Below are positions 1 through 5,865 of a DNA stretch of 7,351 bases, in pieces. The notes below the pieces were generated by a model. The model was given only the letters and a program-made list of their open reading frames with translations, was not told where the DNA came from and ran no database searches. Source of the DNA: Clostridia bacterium (GTDB lineage: Bacteria; Bacillota; Clostridia; Oscillospirales; CAG-382). The stretch spans positions 1 through 7,351 of the forward strand of contig CAAEPN010000219.1 of NCBI GenBank assembly GCA_900757905.1, read 5' to 3'. The translations under genes and the position numbers were made by a program. Positions within the stretch are counted from its first letter, which is position 1, and every line of letters starts with the position of its first letter.

Positions 1-24
1 AAAAATATCAAGGAGCTGAAACTG

Positions 25-942
25 TTGGGAAAATACATTGTCAAGCGTATCGCACTCGGTTTACTCAGTATTTTCATCGTTGCGACGCTGACCTTTCTCT
101 TAATGAACTTAGTACCCGGCGGCCCGTTTGTCGCCGAGAAATCCATAAGTAAGGCGGCGCAAGAAGCGCTTGCCGCAAAATACGGCCTTGACAAGCCGTT
201 CCTCCAGCGCTACACCACCTATATGAGCGATTTTCTGCACGGTGACATGGGACTTAGCCTTCGTCAGCGCGGCAGAACTGTGTCCGATATCATCTTTTCC
301 AAGTTTCCGGTTTCGGCCGGTCTTGCTGGCATTGCCGTTGCGGTTGCCCTCATCATAGGCATTCCGCTCGGATGTCTTTCGGCCTACAACCGCGGTAAGT
401 TTTCGGATAACTTCATCATCGTACTTATGACCTGCGGTATTGCTATTCCGAGTTTTATCAGCAGCGTATTACTGTTGTACACTTTCGGAAGCCAGCTAAA
501 GCTGCTGCCGACGATCGGTCTTCACGGTGTGACCTCCTACATCATGCCGGTAACGGCTCTTGCCATTTATCCGACGGCATACATCACACGTCTTATGCGT
601 TCAAGCTTACTCGACGTCATGGGACAGGATTACATCCGCACGGCAAAGGCAAAAGGTCTTTCCAATTTCAAGATCTTGTTCAAGCATGCGCTTCGCAACG
701 CCATTCTGCCGGTCATTACCTACGTCGGCCCCATGCTTGCAAACCTCATGACCGGTTCGTTCGTTGTGGAAAAGATCTTCTCGATTCCGGGACTCGGCCG
801 TGAATTCGTTTCGGCCATCAACCAAAGAGACTACACCATGATCATGGGTACAACCATCGTGTTAGCTACCCTTATCATTTTCGCAAATGTCGTTGTCGAT
901 ATTCTGTATAAGATCATCGACCCGCGCATTAAATTAAAGTAA
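25..942 (+). CDS. oppB: Oligopeptide ABC transporter permease OppB
   Basis: This is one of the two membrane subunits of an oligopeptide importer; with OppC it forms the channel through the cytoplasmic membrane. The 305-residue product is of usual length. It begins with an N-terminal helix at about 9-30, followed by an external region containing the LHGDMGLSLR stretch typical of OppB/DppB. Five more hydrophobic segments lie at about 97-120, 130-153, 170-190, 229-248 and 275-297, giving six helices. The EAA coupling loop that docks on the ATPase is at 203-230 (YIRTAKAKG...LRNAILPV). The C-terminus DPRIKLK is typical. The start is TTG, nine bases after AAGGAG (10-15). The frame is open to the window edge, but the MGKYIVKR start fits the family and has the only good ribosome binding site. 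It is first of the visible operon, 17 bases before oppC; anything upstream is unseen. Family assignment is very secure; oligopeptide specificity is inferred from the linked OppA. Confidence 0.95.
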   Translation: MGKYIVKRIALGLLSIFIVATLTFLLMNLVPGGPFVAEKSISKAAQEALAAKYGLDKPFLQRYTTYMSDFLHGDMGLSLRQRGRTVSDIIFSKFPVSAGLAGIAVAVALIIGIPLGCLSAYNRGKFSDNFIIVLMTCGIAIPSFISSVLLLYTFGSQLKLLPTIGLHGVTSYIMPVTALAIYPTAYITRLMRSSLLDVMGQDYIRTAKAKGLSNFKILFKHALRNAILPVITYVGPMLANLMTGSFVVEKIFSIPGLGREFVSAINQRDYTMIMGTTIVLATLIIFANVVVDILYKIIDPRIKLK

Positions 943-959
943 GGAGCGGCAGAGAAAAT

Positions 960-2000
960 ATGAATAAGAAATTTCCAAGCCTTCATCTCAATCCGGATGA
1001 TTTTGCTCCTGCTTCCTCCGAAGAAAAGCAAAGCCTTGTGGTTATGCGCGAGAGCGTCAACTTTTGGAAGGACGGCATGCGCAGACTTCGCAAAAACAAA
1101 GTGGCCATGGTCAGCCTTGTCTTTGTTGTCATCATTATGATCTTCGCCTACGTTCTTCCTGCGTTTTGGCCTTACAGCTATGAGCAGCAGATAAAGACCA
1201 GTGAGAATCTTGCGCCGTTTGAATACGGCTCTGCTGAGCAAGCGCGTATCGACGCCGGCGAAAACGTATTTCCGCACATCTGCGGCACGGATAAATTAGG
1301 CCGTGATTTTGCGGTCCGTCTGATGATGGGTACGCGTATCAGCCTTACGGTCGGCCTTATCTGCGCGGCTCTCGTATTGCTTGTCGGTTCGGTTTACGGC
1401 GCCGTAGCCGGTTTTGCCGGCGGGTGGGTGGACAATATCATGATGCGTATTACCGATATTCTTTATACCATTCCCGACATTCTTCTCATCATCATTTTAT
1501 CTATGACGCTTAAGCCCAAGCTTGCCGATTTATCGGAAAAACCGGGTTTCCAGTGGATGCAGACGGTCGGGCCGAACTTAATTGCCATTTTCCTTGTTTT
1601 CGTTCTCTTATATTGGGTCGGTATGGCACGCATTACGCGCTCACAGATCTTAGTTCTTAAAGAATCCGAATATGTTACTGCTGCTCGCGCCATGGGCGCA
1701 AGCAAAGCGCGCATTATCCGCAAACACTTGCTCACCAACTGCATTGGTACGCTTATCGTTACCACAACGCTTCAGATTCCGTCGGCTATCTTCACCGAAA
1801 GCTACCTCAGCTTCCTTGGTCTTGGCGTTGCTGCGCCTATGCCGTCGCTTGGTTCTCTTGCGACCGACGCTGTCAAAGGCATGAACACCTATCCGCACCT
1901 TTTGCTTATGCCGGCTATTCTTATCAGCGTCATCATTTTGGCATTCAACCTTCTCGGCGATGGTTTGCGTGATGCGTTTGACCCGAAATTAAAGAATTAA
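960..2000 (+). CDS. oppC: Oligopeptide ABC transporter permease OppC
   Basis: This is the second membrane subunit, pairing with OppB. The 346-residue product is longer than the common size of about 300, because of a roughly 38-residue cytosolic N-terminal tail and a loop at about 185-203. An OppC N-terminal segment covers about 38-70 (RRLRKNKVAM then a helix). The hallmark GTDKLGRDFAVRLMMGTR is at 109-126. Further hydrophobic segments lie near 127-151, 165-182, 204-222, 262-285 and 316-335. The EAA loop is at 237-267 (EYVTAARAMGASKARII...). The C-terminal GDGLRDAFDPKLKN is a family signature. The ATG at 960 is preceded by AAGGAG at 941-946, which overlaps the oppB stop; the 13-base spacer is rather long, but no better in-frame start is visible. 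The stop at 1998-2000 overlaps the ribosome binding site of oppD, so translation of the two is probably coupled. Confidence 0.95.
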   Translation: MNKKFPSLHLNPDDFAPASSEEKQSLVVMRESVNFWKDGMRRLRKNKVAMVSLVFVVIIMIFAYVLPAFWPYSYEQQIKTSENLAPFEYGSAEQARIDAGENVFPHICGTDKLGRDFAVRLMMGTRISLTVGLICAALVLLVGSVYGAVAGFAGGWVDNIMMRITDILYTIPDILLIIILSMTLKPKLADLSEKPGFQWMQTVGPNLIAIFLVFVLLYWVGMARITRSQILVLKESEYVTAARAMGASKARIIRKHLLTNCIGTLIVTTTLQIPSAIFTESYLSFLGLGVAAPMPSLGSLATDAVKGMNTYPHLLLMPAILISVIILAFNLLGDGLRDAFDPKLKN

Positions 2001-2004
2001 GGAG
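1999..2004 (+). promoter_or_regulatory. Ribosome binding site that sets the oppD start
   Basis: AAGGAG here overlaps the oppC stop codon. It lies only one base from an ATG at 2006 but ten bases from an in-frame TTG at 2015. Normal spacing is about 5-10 bases, so it supports initiation at TTG 2015. Confidence 0.75.
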
Positions 2005-2014
2005 AATGAGAATT

Positions 2015-3019
2015 TTGAGTAATAAATTATTGGAAATCAAAGACGAAAGACTCTCGTTCTTCACCCCGGCCGGCGAAGTCAAGGCCTTAAACGGCGTTTC
2101 TTTCACGATGAACGAAGGCGAAGTTCTCGGCATTGTCGGTGAATCCGGTTCGGGTAAATCGGTTACGGCTTACTCGATCATGGGTCTTACTGCCTATCCC
2201 GGTCGCTTAGTCGGCGGTACGATTTGGTTCAACGGTCACGAAATCGAAAAAATGACTGAAAAGGAAATGCGCAAGATTCGCGGAAACGAAGTTTCTATCA
2301 TTTTTCAAGACCCGATGACGAGCTTAAACCCGGTTTACACGATTGGCAACCAGATTACGGAGGTCATTCGTCTGCACACCGGAAAGTCCAAAAAAGAAGC
2401 CAACGAACGCGCCAAAGAACTGCTTGAGCTTGTCGGCATTACCGAACCGCAAAAGCGCTTGAAGCAATATCCGCATGAGCTTTCCGGCGGTATGCGTCAG
2501 CGCGTTATGATTGCGATAGCGCTCGCTTGCGAACCGAAGCTGCTTATCGCCGATGAGCCTACAACGGCGCTCGACGTAACCATCCAAGCGCAGATTCTTG
2601 AGCTTATGCAGGAGCTTCGCGCGAAGCTCGGCATGAGTATTATTATGATTACCCACGATCTCGGCGTCGTTGCCAGCATGTGTGAAAAAATTGCTGTTAT
2701 GTATGCCGGTCATATTGTAGAATACGGTACAACGGATGAGATTTTCTATCATCCAAGCCATGAATACACAAAAGGTCTTATCAAATCCATTCCGAAGCTG
2801 AATGTTGCGCAAACCGAACGTTTAGTACCGATCGAAGGCCAACCGGTTGACCTTTTGAATCCTCCGGCAGGATGTCCGTTTGCTCCGCGTTGTTCTGCGT
2901 GCATGAAGGTCTGCCTTGACCGCATGCCGCCGAAAACAGAGCTTTCCGACACGCATTACAGCCATTGTTGGCTGTTACAGAAGCAAGCAGCCGAAGAAGG
3001 AGGTGCGGACGGTGAGTGA
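2015..3019 (+). CDS. oppD: Oligopeptide ABC transporter ATP-binding protein OppD
   Basis: This is one of two cytosolic ATPases that power the OppBC channel. With the TTG start the product is 334 residues (MSNKLLEIKDERLSFF...). Walker A is GESGSGKS 42-49, Q-loop Gln98, signature LSGGMRQR 156-163, Walker B LLIADEP 176-182 with Asp180 and catalytic Glu181, D-loop ALD 185-187 and switch His214. All catalytic parts are intact. The C-terminal oligopeptide-transporter domain has Cys287, Cys293, Cys300 and Cys318; in a related DppD such cysteines bind a [4Fe-4S] cluster. The upstream ATG at 2006 would add three residues (MRI) but sits one base from the ribosome binding site, so I reject it. The 3' end overlaps oppF by eight bases, and the oppF ribosome binding site lies inside this gene. 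OppD rather than DppD is chosen from the neighbouring OppA. Confidence 0.94.
   Translation: MSNKLLEIKDERLSFFTPAGEVKALNGVSFTMNEGEVLGIVGESGSGKSVTAYSIMGLTAYPGRLVGGTIWFNGHEIEKMTEKEMRKIRGNEVSIIFQDPMTSLNPVYTIGNQITEVIRLHTGKSKKEANERAKELLELVGITEPQKRLKQYPHELSGGMRQRVMIAIALACEPKLLIADEPTTALDVTIQAQILELMQELRAKLGMSIIMITHDLGVVASMCEKIAVMYAGHIVEYGTTDEIFYHPSHEYTKGLIKSIPKLNVAQTERLVPIEGQPVDLLNPPAGCPFAPRCSACMKVCLDRMPPKTELSDTHYSHCWLLQKQAAEEGGADGE
2997..3004 (+). promoter_or_regulatory. Strong ribosome binding site that sets the oppF start
   Basis: AAGGAGGT is a near-perfect anti-16S match located inside the 3' end of oppD, seven bases before GTG 3012. It is the strongest such site in the window and identifies GTG 3012, rather than the upstream in-frame ATG at 2916, as the oppF start. 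Confidence 0.85.
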
Positions 3020-4004
3020 AAAGAAAAAATTAGTCGAAGTACAGCACCTACAGCAGTACTTCCCTATCAAAGGCGGTAAGCATAAGCAGTTTGTCCAAGC
3101 AGTGGACGATGTTTCGTTCTATATTTACCGCGGTGAAACATTAGGTCTTGTCGGCGAATCCGGCTGCGGCAAAACAACGGTCGGACGGACGTTGTTACGT
3201 TTATATGAGCCGACCGACGGAACGATCATTTACGATGACAAGGTCATTTTTGACAAGAAGAAAAAGATTGCCGTCGATATGCTTCCCTACCGTCGCAAAA
3301 TGCAGATGGTGTTCCAAGATCCTTATGCAAGTCTTGATCCTCGTATGACTATCGGTGATATTGTCGGCGAATCGATCGACATTCACAAGCTTGCCAAGGA
3401 TAAAAAAGAGCGCCGCGACCGCATCATTTCCCTTCTTGAGCGCGTCGGCTTAAACAGCGAGCATGCCAACCGCTATCCGCACGAATTTTCCGGCGGTCAG
3501 CGACAAAGAGTTGGCATCGCGCGTGCGCTTGCCGTTAACCCGGAATTTATTGTGTGCGATGAGCCGGTATCGGCTCTCGACGTTTCGATTCAGGCGCAGG
3601 TCGTCAACATGTTTGAGGACTTGCAGCACGATCTTGGTCTTACTTATTTATTCATTGCACACGACTTAAGCATTGTGCGTCACATTTCCGACCGTATCGG
3701 TGTTATGTATTTAGGAAAATTAGTCGAGCTTGCAGAAAGCTATGAATTGATCTCACACAGCTTACATCCCTACACCAAGAGCTTGATTTCGGCCATTCCT
3801 GAAGCCGATCCGATTACGGCGCGCGCCTCCAAGCGCATTCCGCTGCAAGGCGATGTGCCTAGTCTCTTGAATCCGCCGAGCGGCTGTCGCTTCCGCACCA
3901 GATGCCCGTATGCGACGGAACAGTGCGCTGCCGAATGCCCGGCTCTGCGCGAGGTCGAACCCGGTCATTTTGTGGCTTGCCACAATCTTGACAAAGTCAA
4001 CTAA
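3012..4004 (+). CDS. oppF: Oligopeptide ABC transporter ATP-binding protein OppF
   Basis: This is the second ATPase, expected to form a heterodimer with OppD under the OppBC channel. From GTG 3012 the product is 330 residues (MSEKKKLVEVQHLQQYFPIK...), the usual length and N-terminus for OppF. Walker A is GESGCGKT 48-55, Q-loop Gln102, signature FSGGQRQR 159-166, Walker B FIVCDEP 179-185 with Asp183 and Glu184, D-loop ALD 188-190 and switch His217. The C-terminal domain has Cys292, Cys298, Cys305 and Cys323 at the same spacing as in OppD, plus an extra Cys309. The frame is open back to an ATG at 2916, but that start would add 32 residues unlike the family and lie deep inside oppD. The eight-base overlap with oppD implies translational coupling and equal amounts of the two ATPases. 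The last codons overlap a candidate promoter for oppA. Confidence 0.95.
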   Translation: MSEKKKLVEVQHLQQYFPIKGGKHKQFVQAVDDVSFYIYRGETLGLVGESGCGKTTVGRTLLRLYEPTDGTIIYDDKVIFDKKKKIAVDMLPYRRKMQMVFQDPYASLDPRMTIGDIVGESIDIHKLAKDKKERRDRIISLLERVGLNSEHANRYPHEFSGGQRQRVGIARALAVNPEFIVCDEPVSALDVSIQAQVVNMFEDLQHDLGLTYLFIAHDLSIVRHISDRIGVMYLGKLVELAESYELISHSLHPYTKSLISAIPEADPITARASKRIPLQGDVPSLLNPPSGCRFRTRCPYATEQCAAECPALREVEPGHFVACHNLDKVN

Positions 4005-4016
4005 ACGTGCAAAAAT
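3988..4016 (+). promoter_or_regulatory. Candidate promoter for oppA
   Basis: A perfect -35 consensus TTGACA (3988-3993) is followed, 17 bases later, by AAAAAT (4011-4016). This matches four of six -10 positions, including the important second A and last T. A TG at 4008-4009 sits where an extended -10 element would be. The -35 lies in the last codons of oppF, within an inverted repeat TTGAC-aaa-GTCAA (3988-4000) that might be an operator or chance. Transcription would start near 4023 and give a leader of about 80 bases. This is read by eye only; the -10 is imperfect. Confidence 0.4.
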
Positions 4017-4036
4017 CGCGTGACATCCCCGTTATC

Positions 4037-4058
4037 TATCCGCCAAAGGCGGTGGATA
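4037..4058 (+). other. Small hairpin in the oppF-oppA gap
   Basis: CCGCC (4040-4044) and GGCGG (4048-4052) pair around an AAA loop. TAT (4037-4039) can add to ATA (4056-4058) if TGG bulges out, and an alternative pairing of TATCC with GGATA exists. No U tract follows, so it is not a terminator. It may be an mRNA processing or stabilising element ahead of oppA. Confidence 0.45.
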
Positions 4059-4066
4059 TAAATTCA

Positions 4067-4083
4067 TGCGGCGAAAAGCCGTA
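4067..4083 (+). other. Second small hairpin just upstream of the oppA ribosome binding site
   Basis: TGCGGC (4067-4072) pairs with GCCGTA (4078-4083), six pairs with one G-U, around a GAAAA loop. AATTTT follows, so this could be a very weak attenuator. More likely it is a 5' stem that protects a cleaved or separately started oppA mRNA. It ends ten bases before the purine-rich ribosome binding site and leaves that site open. Confidence 0.45.
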
Positions 4084-4098
4084 AATTTTAAGAAAGAG
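4084..4098 (+). promoter_or_regulatory. CodY-box-like sequence at the oppA translation start region
   Basis: AATTTTAAGAAAGAG matches 11 of 15 positions of the CodY consensus AATTTTCWGAAAATT. CodY represses peptide transport genes in several Bacillota when branched-chain amino acids and GTP are plentiful, so the location makes sense. The right half of the match overlaps the purine-rich ribosome binding site, which could create a chance resemblance. Confidence 0.25.
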
Positions 4099-4106
4099 GC
4101 GATTCC

Positions 4107-5780
4107 ATGAAACTCAAGAGAATAGCGGCTATTGTCTTAGCGCTTGCTCTTTCCGCTACCACGCTCGTCGGTATGACAGCTTGCGGCAAGAAAGAGACCA
4201 AGCCGGACGGCGTGACCGTTCAGATCGGTCCGAACCCGGAAACTCTTGACCCCGCGCTCAACAGCGCAGTCGACGGCGGTAATATGCTTATTACCCTTTT
4301 TGAACCCCTTCTCATCATTGACCAGGACAACAATGTTGTTGCCGGCCAGGCTGAGAAATACGAAGTAAGCGACGACGGTCTTACCTGGACCTTCACCATG
4401 CGTGACGGTCTTAAGTGGTCGGACGGTTCCGAGCTTAACGCAAAAGACTTTGAATACTCCTTCAAGCGTCTTACCGACACCGATCTTGCCGCTCCTTATG
4501 CAGAAACGGTTATCGGCATGGTAGACGGCTACGCTGACGCATGCGGCAATCCTGATCCGGAAACCGGCTTGCCCACCACTGAACCCAACAAAGATCTTCT
4601 CAATGTCAAGGCCAGCGAAGACGGCAAGACCCTCACGGTCGTTCTTGCTTACCCCTGCTCTTACTTTGATAAGCTCGCAGCATTTGCACCCCTCAGCCCG
4701 GTCAACGAAGCTACCGTCACCGCTAATGGCGACGCATGGGCTACCAAGCCGGAAAGCTACATCTGCAACGGTCCGTACATGATCAGCGAATGGACTCCGA
4801 GTGAACGCATCGTTTGCAAGAAGAACCCGAACTATGTCGGTGGCTGGGATAACTCCAAGATCGTTACCGACACCCTTACGTTCCTTCTCCTTGAAGACTC
4901 CAGCGCTTCGTATGCAGCTTATAACAGCGGTACGGCTCAGCTCATCAAGGACGTTCCGACCGAAGAAATTCCGAGCCTTACCGGTAAAGAAGACTTCTTT
5001 GTAGACCCGATTCTCGGTACTTACTACATCAGCATGAACCTCAACCGCGAGCCGTTCAACAATCCGCTCGTCCGTAAGGCTCTCAGCCTTGCTATCGACC
5101 GCGATTATGTAGCGAACACCGTTATGCAGGGTACTTACTCTCCGGCTTACAACTACGTAGGTCCGGGCGTTGTTGACGCAGAAGGCATGTTTATGGACAA
5201 TGCCAAGGCAGCAAACGGCGGCAAGTACTACATCAGCGAAGACTACGAAGCAAACCTCGAAGAAGCTAAGGCTGCTCTTGCAGAAGCTGGCTATCCGAAC
5301 GGCGAAGGCTTCCCGACCATCACTTATTCGACCAATGATGCCGGTTACAACATTCCTGTTGCTGAATACTTACAGCAGGCTTACAAAGAACTCGGTATCA
5401 CCATGAACATCGATAAGATGGACTGGTCTTCCTTCACACCTGCACGTCGTGCCGGCGAATACGAAATGGCACGTAACGGTTGGATTATGGACTACAACGA
5501 CGCTTCCAGCATGATTGAATTGTTCTACTCCTCCAACGGCAACAACGATGGTAAGTACAACAATCCGGACTTCGACGCAGCTCTCGACGCTTCCAAGGTT
5601 GCAGATCCGGTTGCTCACTTTGCCGCACTTCACACGGCAGAACAGATTGTATTGGAGGACTACGGCTTCATTCCGCTTGCCTACTACAACGACTTCTGGC
5701 TCCAGAGCCCGTCGCTCAAGGGCAGCTGGCACAGCCCGTATGGCTACTGGTACTTACAGTACGCTTACATCGCTGACTGA
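4107..5780 (+). CDS. oppA: Oligopeptide-binding lipoprotein OppA
   Basis: This is the extracellular solute-binding protein (SBP family 5) that captures peptides and delivers them to OppBC. The product has 557 residues. The signal peptide is MKLKR, a hydrophobic core at 6-22 and lipobox MTAC, so Cys26 would be lipid-anchored to the membrane surface. Family landmarks in order are PETLDP at 44-49, the SBP5 signature around AEKYEVSDDGLTWTFTMRDG (82-101), NGPYMISEW (221-229), KNPNY (239-243), and the FNNPLVRKALSLAIDR stretch (317-332). The ligand region aligns with E. coli OppA: Trp440, Arg447, Arg456 and Asp462 fall where Trp397, Arg404, Arg413 and Asp419 contact the peptide. ATG 4107 follows AAAGAGG by seven bases. 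The gene ends in tandem in-frame TGA-TAA. It lies last among the opp genes, 102 bases after oppF. Codon use leans to AAC and AAG, suggesting high expression. Confidence 0.95.
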   Translation: MKLKRIAAIVLALALSATTLVGMTACGKKETKPDGVTVQIGPNPETLDPALNSAVDGGNMLITLFEPLLIIDQDNNVVAGQAEKYEVSDDGLTWTFTMRDGLKWSDGSELNAKDFEYSFKRLTDTDLAAPYAETVIGMVDGYADACGNPDPETGLPTTEPNKDLLNVKASEDGKTLTVVLAYPCSYFDKLAAFAPLSPVNEATVTANGDAWATKPESYICNGPYMISEWTPSERIVCKKNPNYVGGWDNSKIVTDTLTFLLLEDSSASYAAYNSGTAQLIKDVPTEEIPSLTGKEDFFVDPILGTYYISMNLNREPFNNPLVRKALSLAIDRDYVANTVMQGTYSPAYNYVGPGVVDAEGMFMDNAKAANGGKYYISEDYEANLEEAKAALAEAGYPNGEGFPTITYSTNDAGYNIPVAEYLQQAYKELGITMNIDKMDWSSFTPARRAGEYEMARNGWIMDYNDASSMIELFYSSNGNNDGKYNNPDFDAALDASKVADPVAHFAALHTAEQIVLEDYGFIPLAYYNDFWLQSPSLKGSWHSPYGYWYLQYAYIAD

Positions 5781-5801
5781 TAAAGCCTTTTCACAAAACG
5801 G

Positions 5802-5836
5802 CCGCCCACGTTACCTTTCAGTAGCGTGGGCGGTTT
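5802..5836 (+). terminator. GC-rich hairpin after oppA, probably a partial terminator
   Basis: CCGCCCACG (5802-5810) pairs perfectly with CGTGGGCGG (5825-5833). A T-G wobble and TAC/GTA extend it to 13 pairs around a six-base loop. Only TTT then CC follows, so it is a strong stem with a poor U tract. It probably protects the oppA 3' end and lets some transcription through to pepT, which has no obvious promoter of its own. Confidence 0.65.
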
Positions 5837-5865
5837 CCGCAAGTATTTGAATTCGGAGAATCATT

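Noticed and set aside
831..1277. 148-codon open frame on the - strand opposite oppB/oppC
   Set aside because: It lies antisense to well-conserved permease genes, crosses their boundary, and its translation shows no domain. It is a shadow frame.
2011..2025. A second CodY-like match at the oppD start
   Set aside because: Only 9 of 15 positions agree, and it falls in an AT-rich translation start region, so chance is sufficient.
2324..2812. 162-codon open frame on the - strand opposite oppD
   Set aside because: It is fully antisense to the ATPase core with intact family motifs, has no ribosome binding site evidence and no recognisable protein. It is a shadow frame.
2916..3011. In-frame ATG at 2916 as the oppF start
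   Set aside because: It would add 32 residues that do not resemble OppF and lies far inside oppD. GTG 3012 has an excellent ribosome binding site seven bases away.
4057..4062. TATAAA as a -10 element for oppA
   Set aside because: No -35-like hexamer lies 16-18 bases upstream; the GTGACA at 4020-4025 is 31 bases away. It also overlaps the flank of the first hairpin.
5515..5850. 111-codon + strand frame overlapping the end of oppA
   Set aside because: It reads oppA in another frame, is Thr/Arg/Ser-rich without a domain, and passes through the hairpin after oppA.
5839..5865. A dedicated promoter for pepT downstream of the oppA hairpin
   Set aside because: TATTTG at 5844-5849 matches only half of a -10, and the bases 17 upstream are within the hairpin and unlike a -35.
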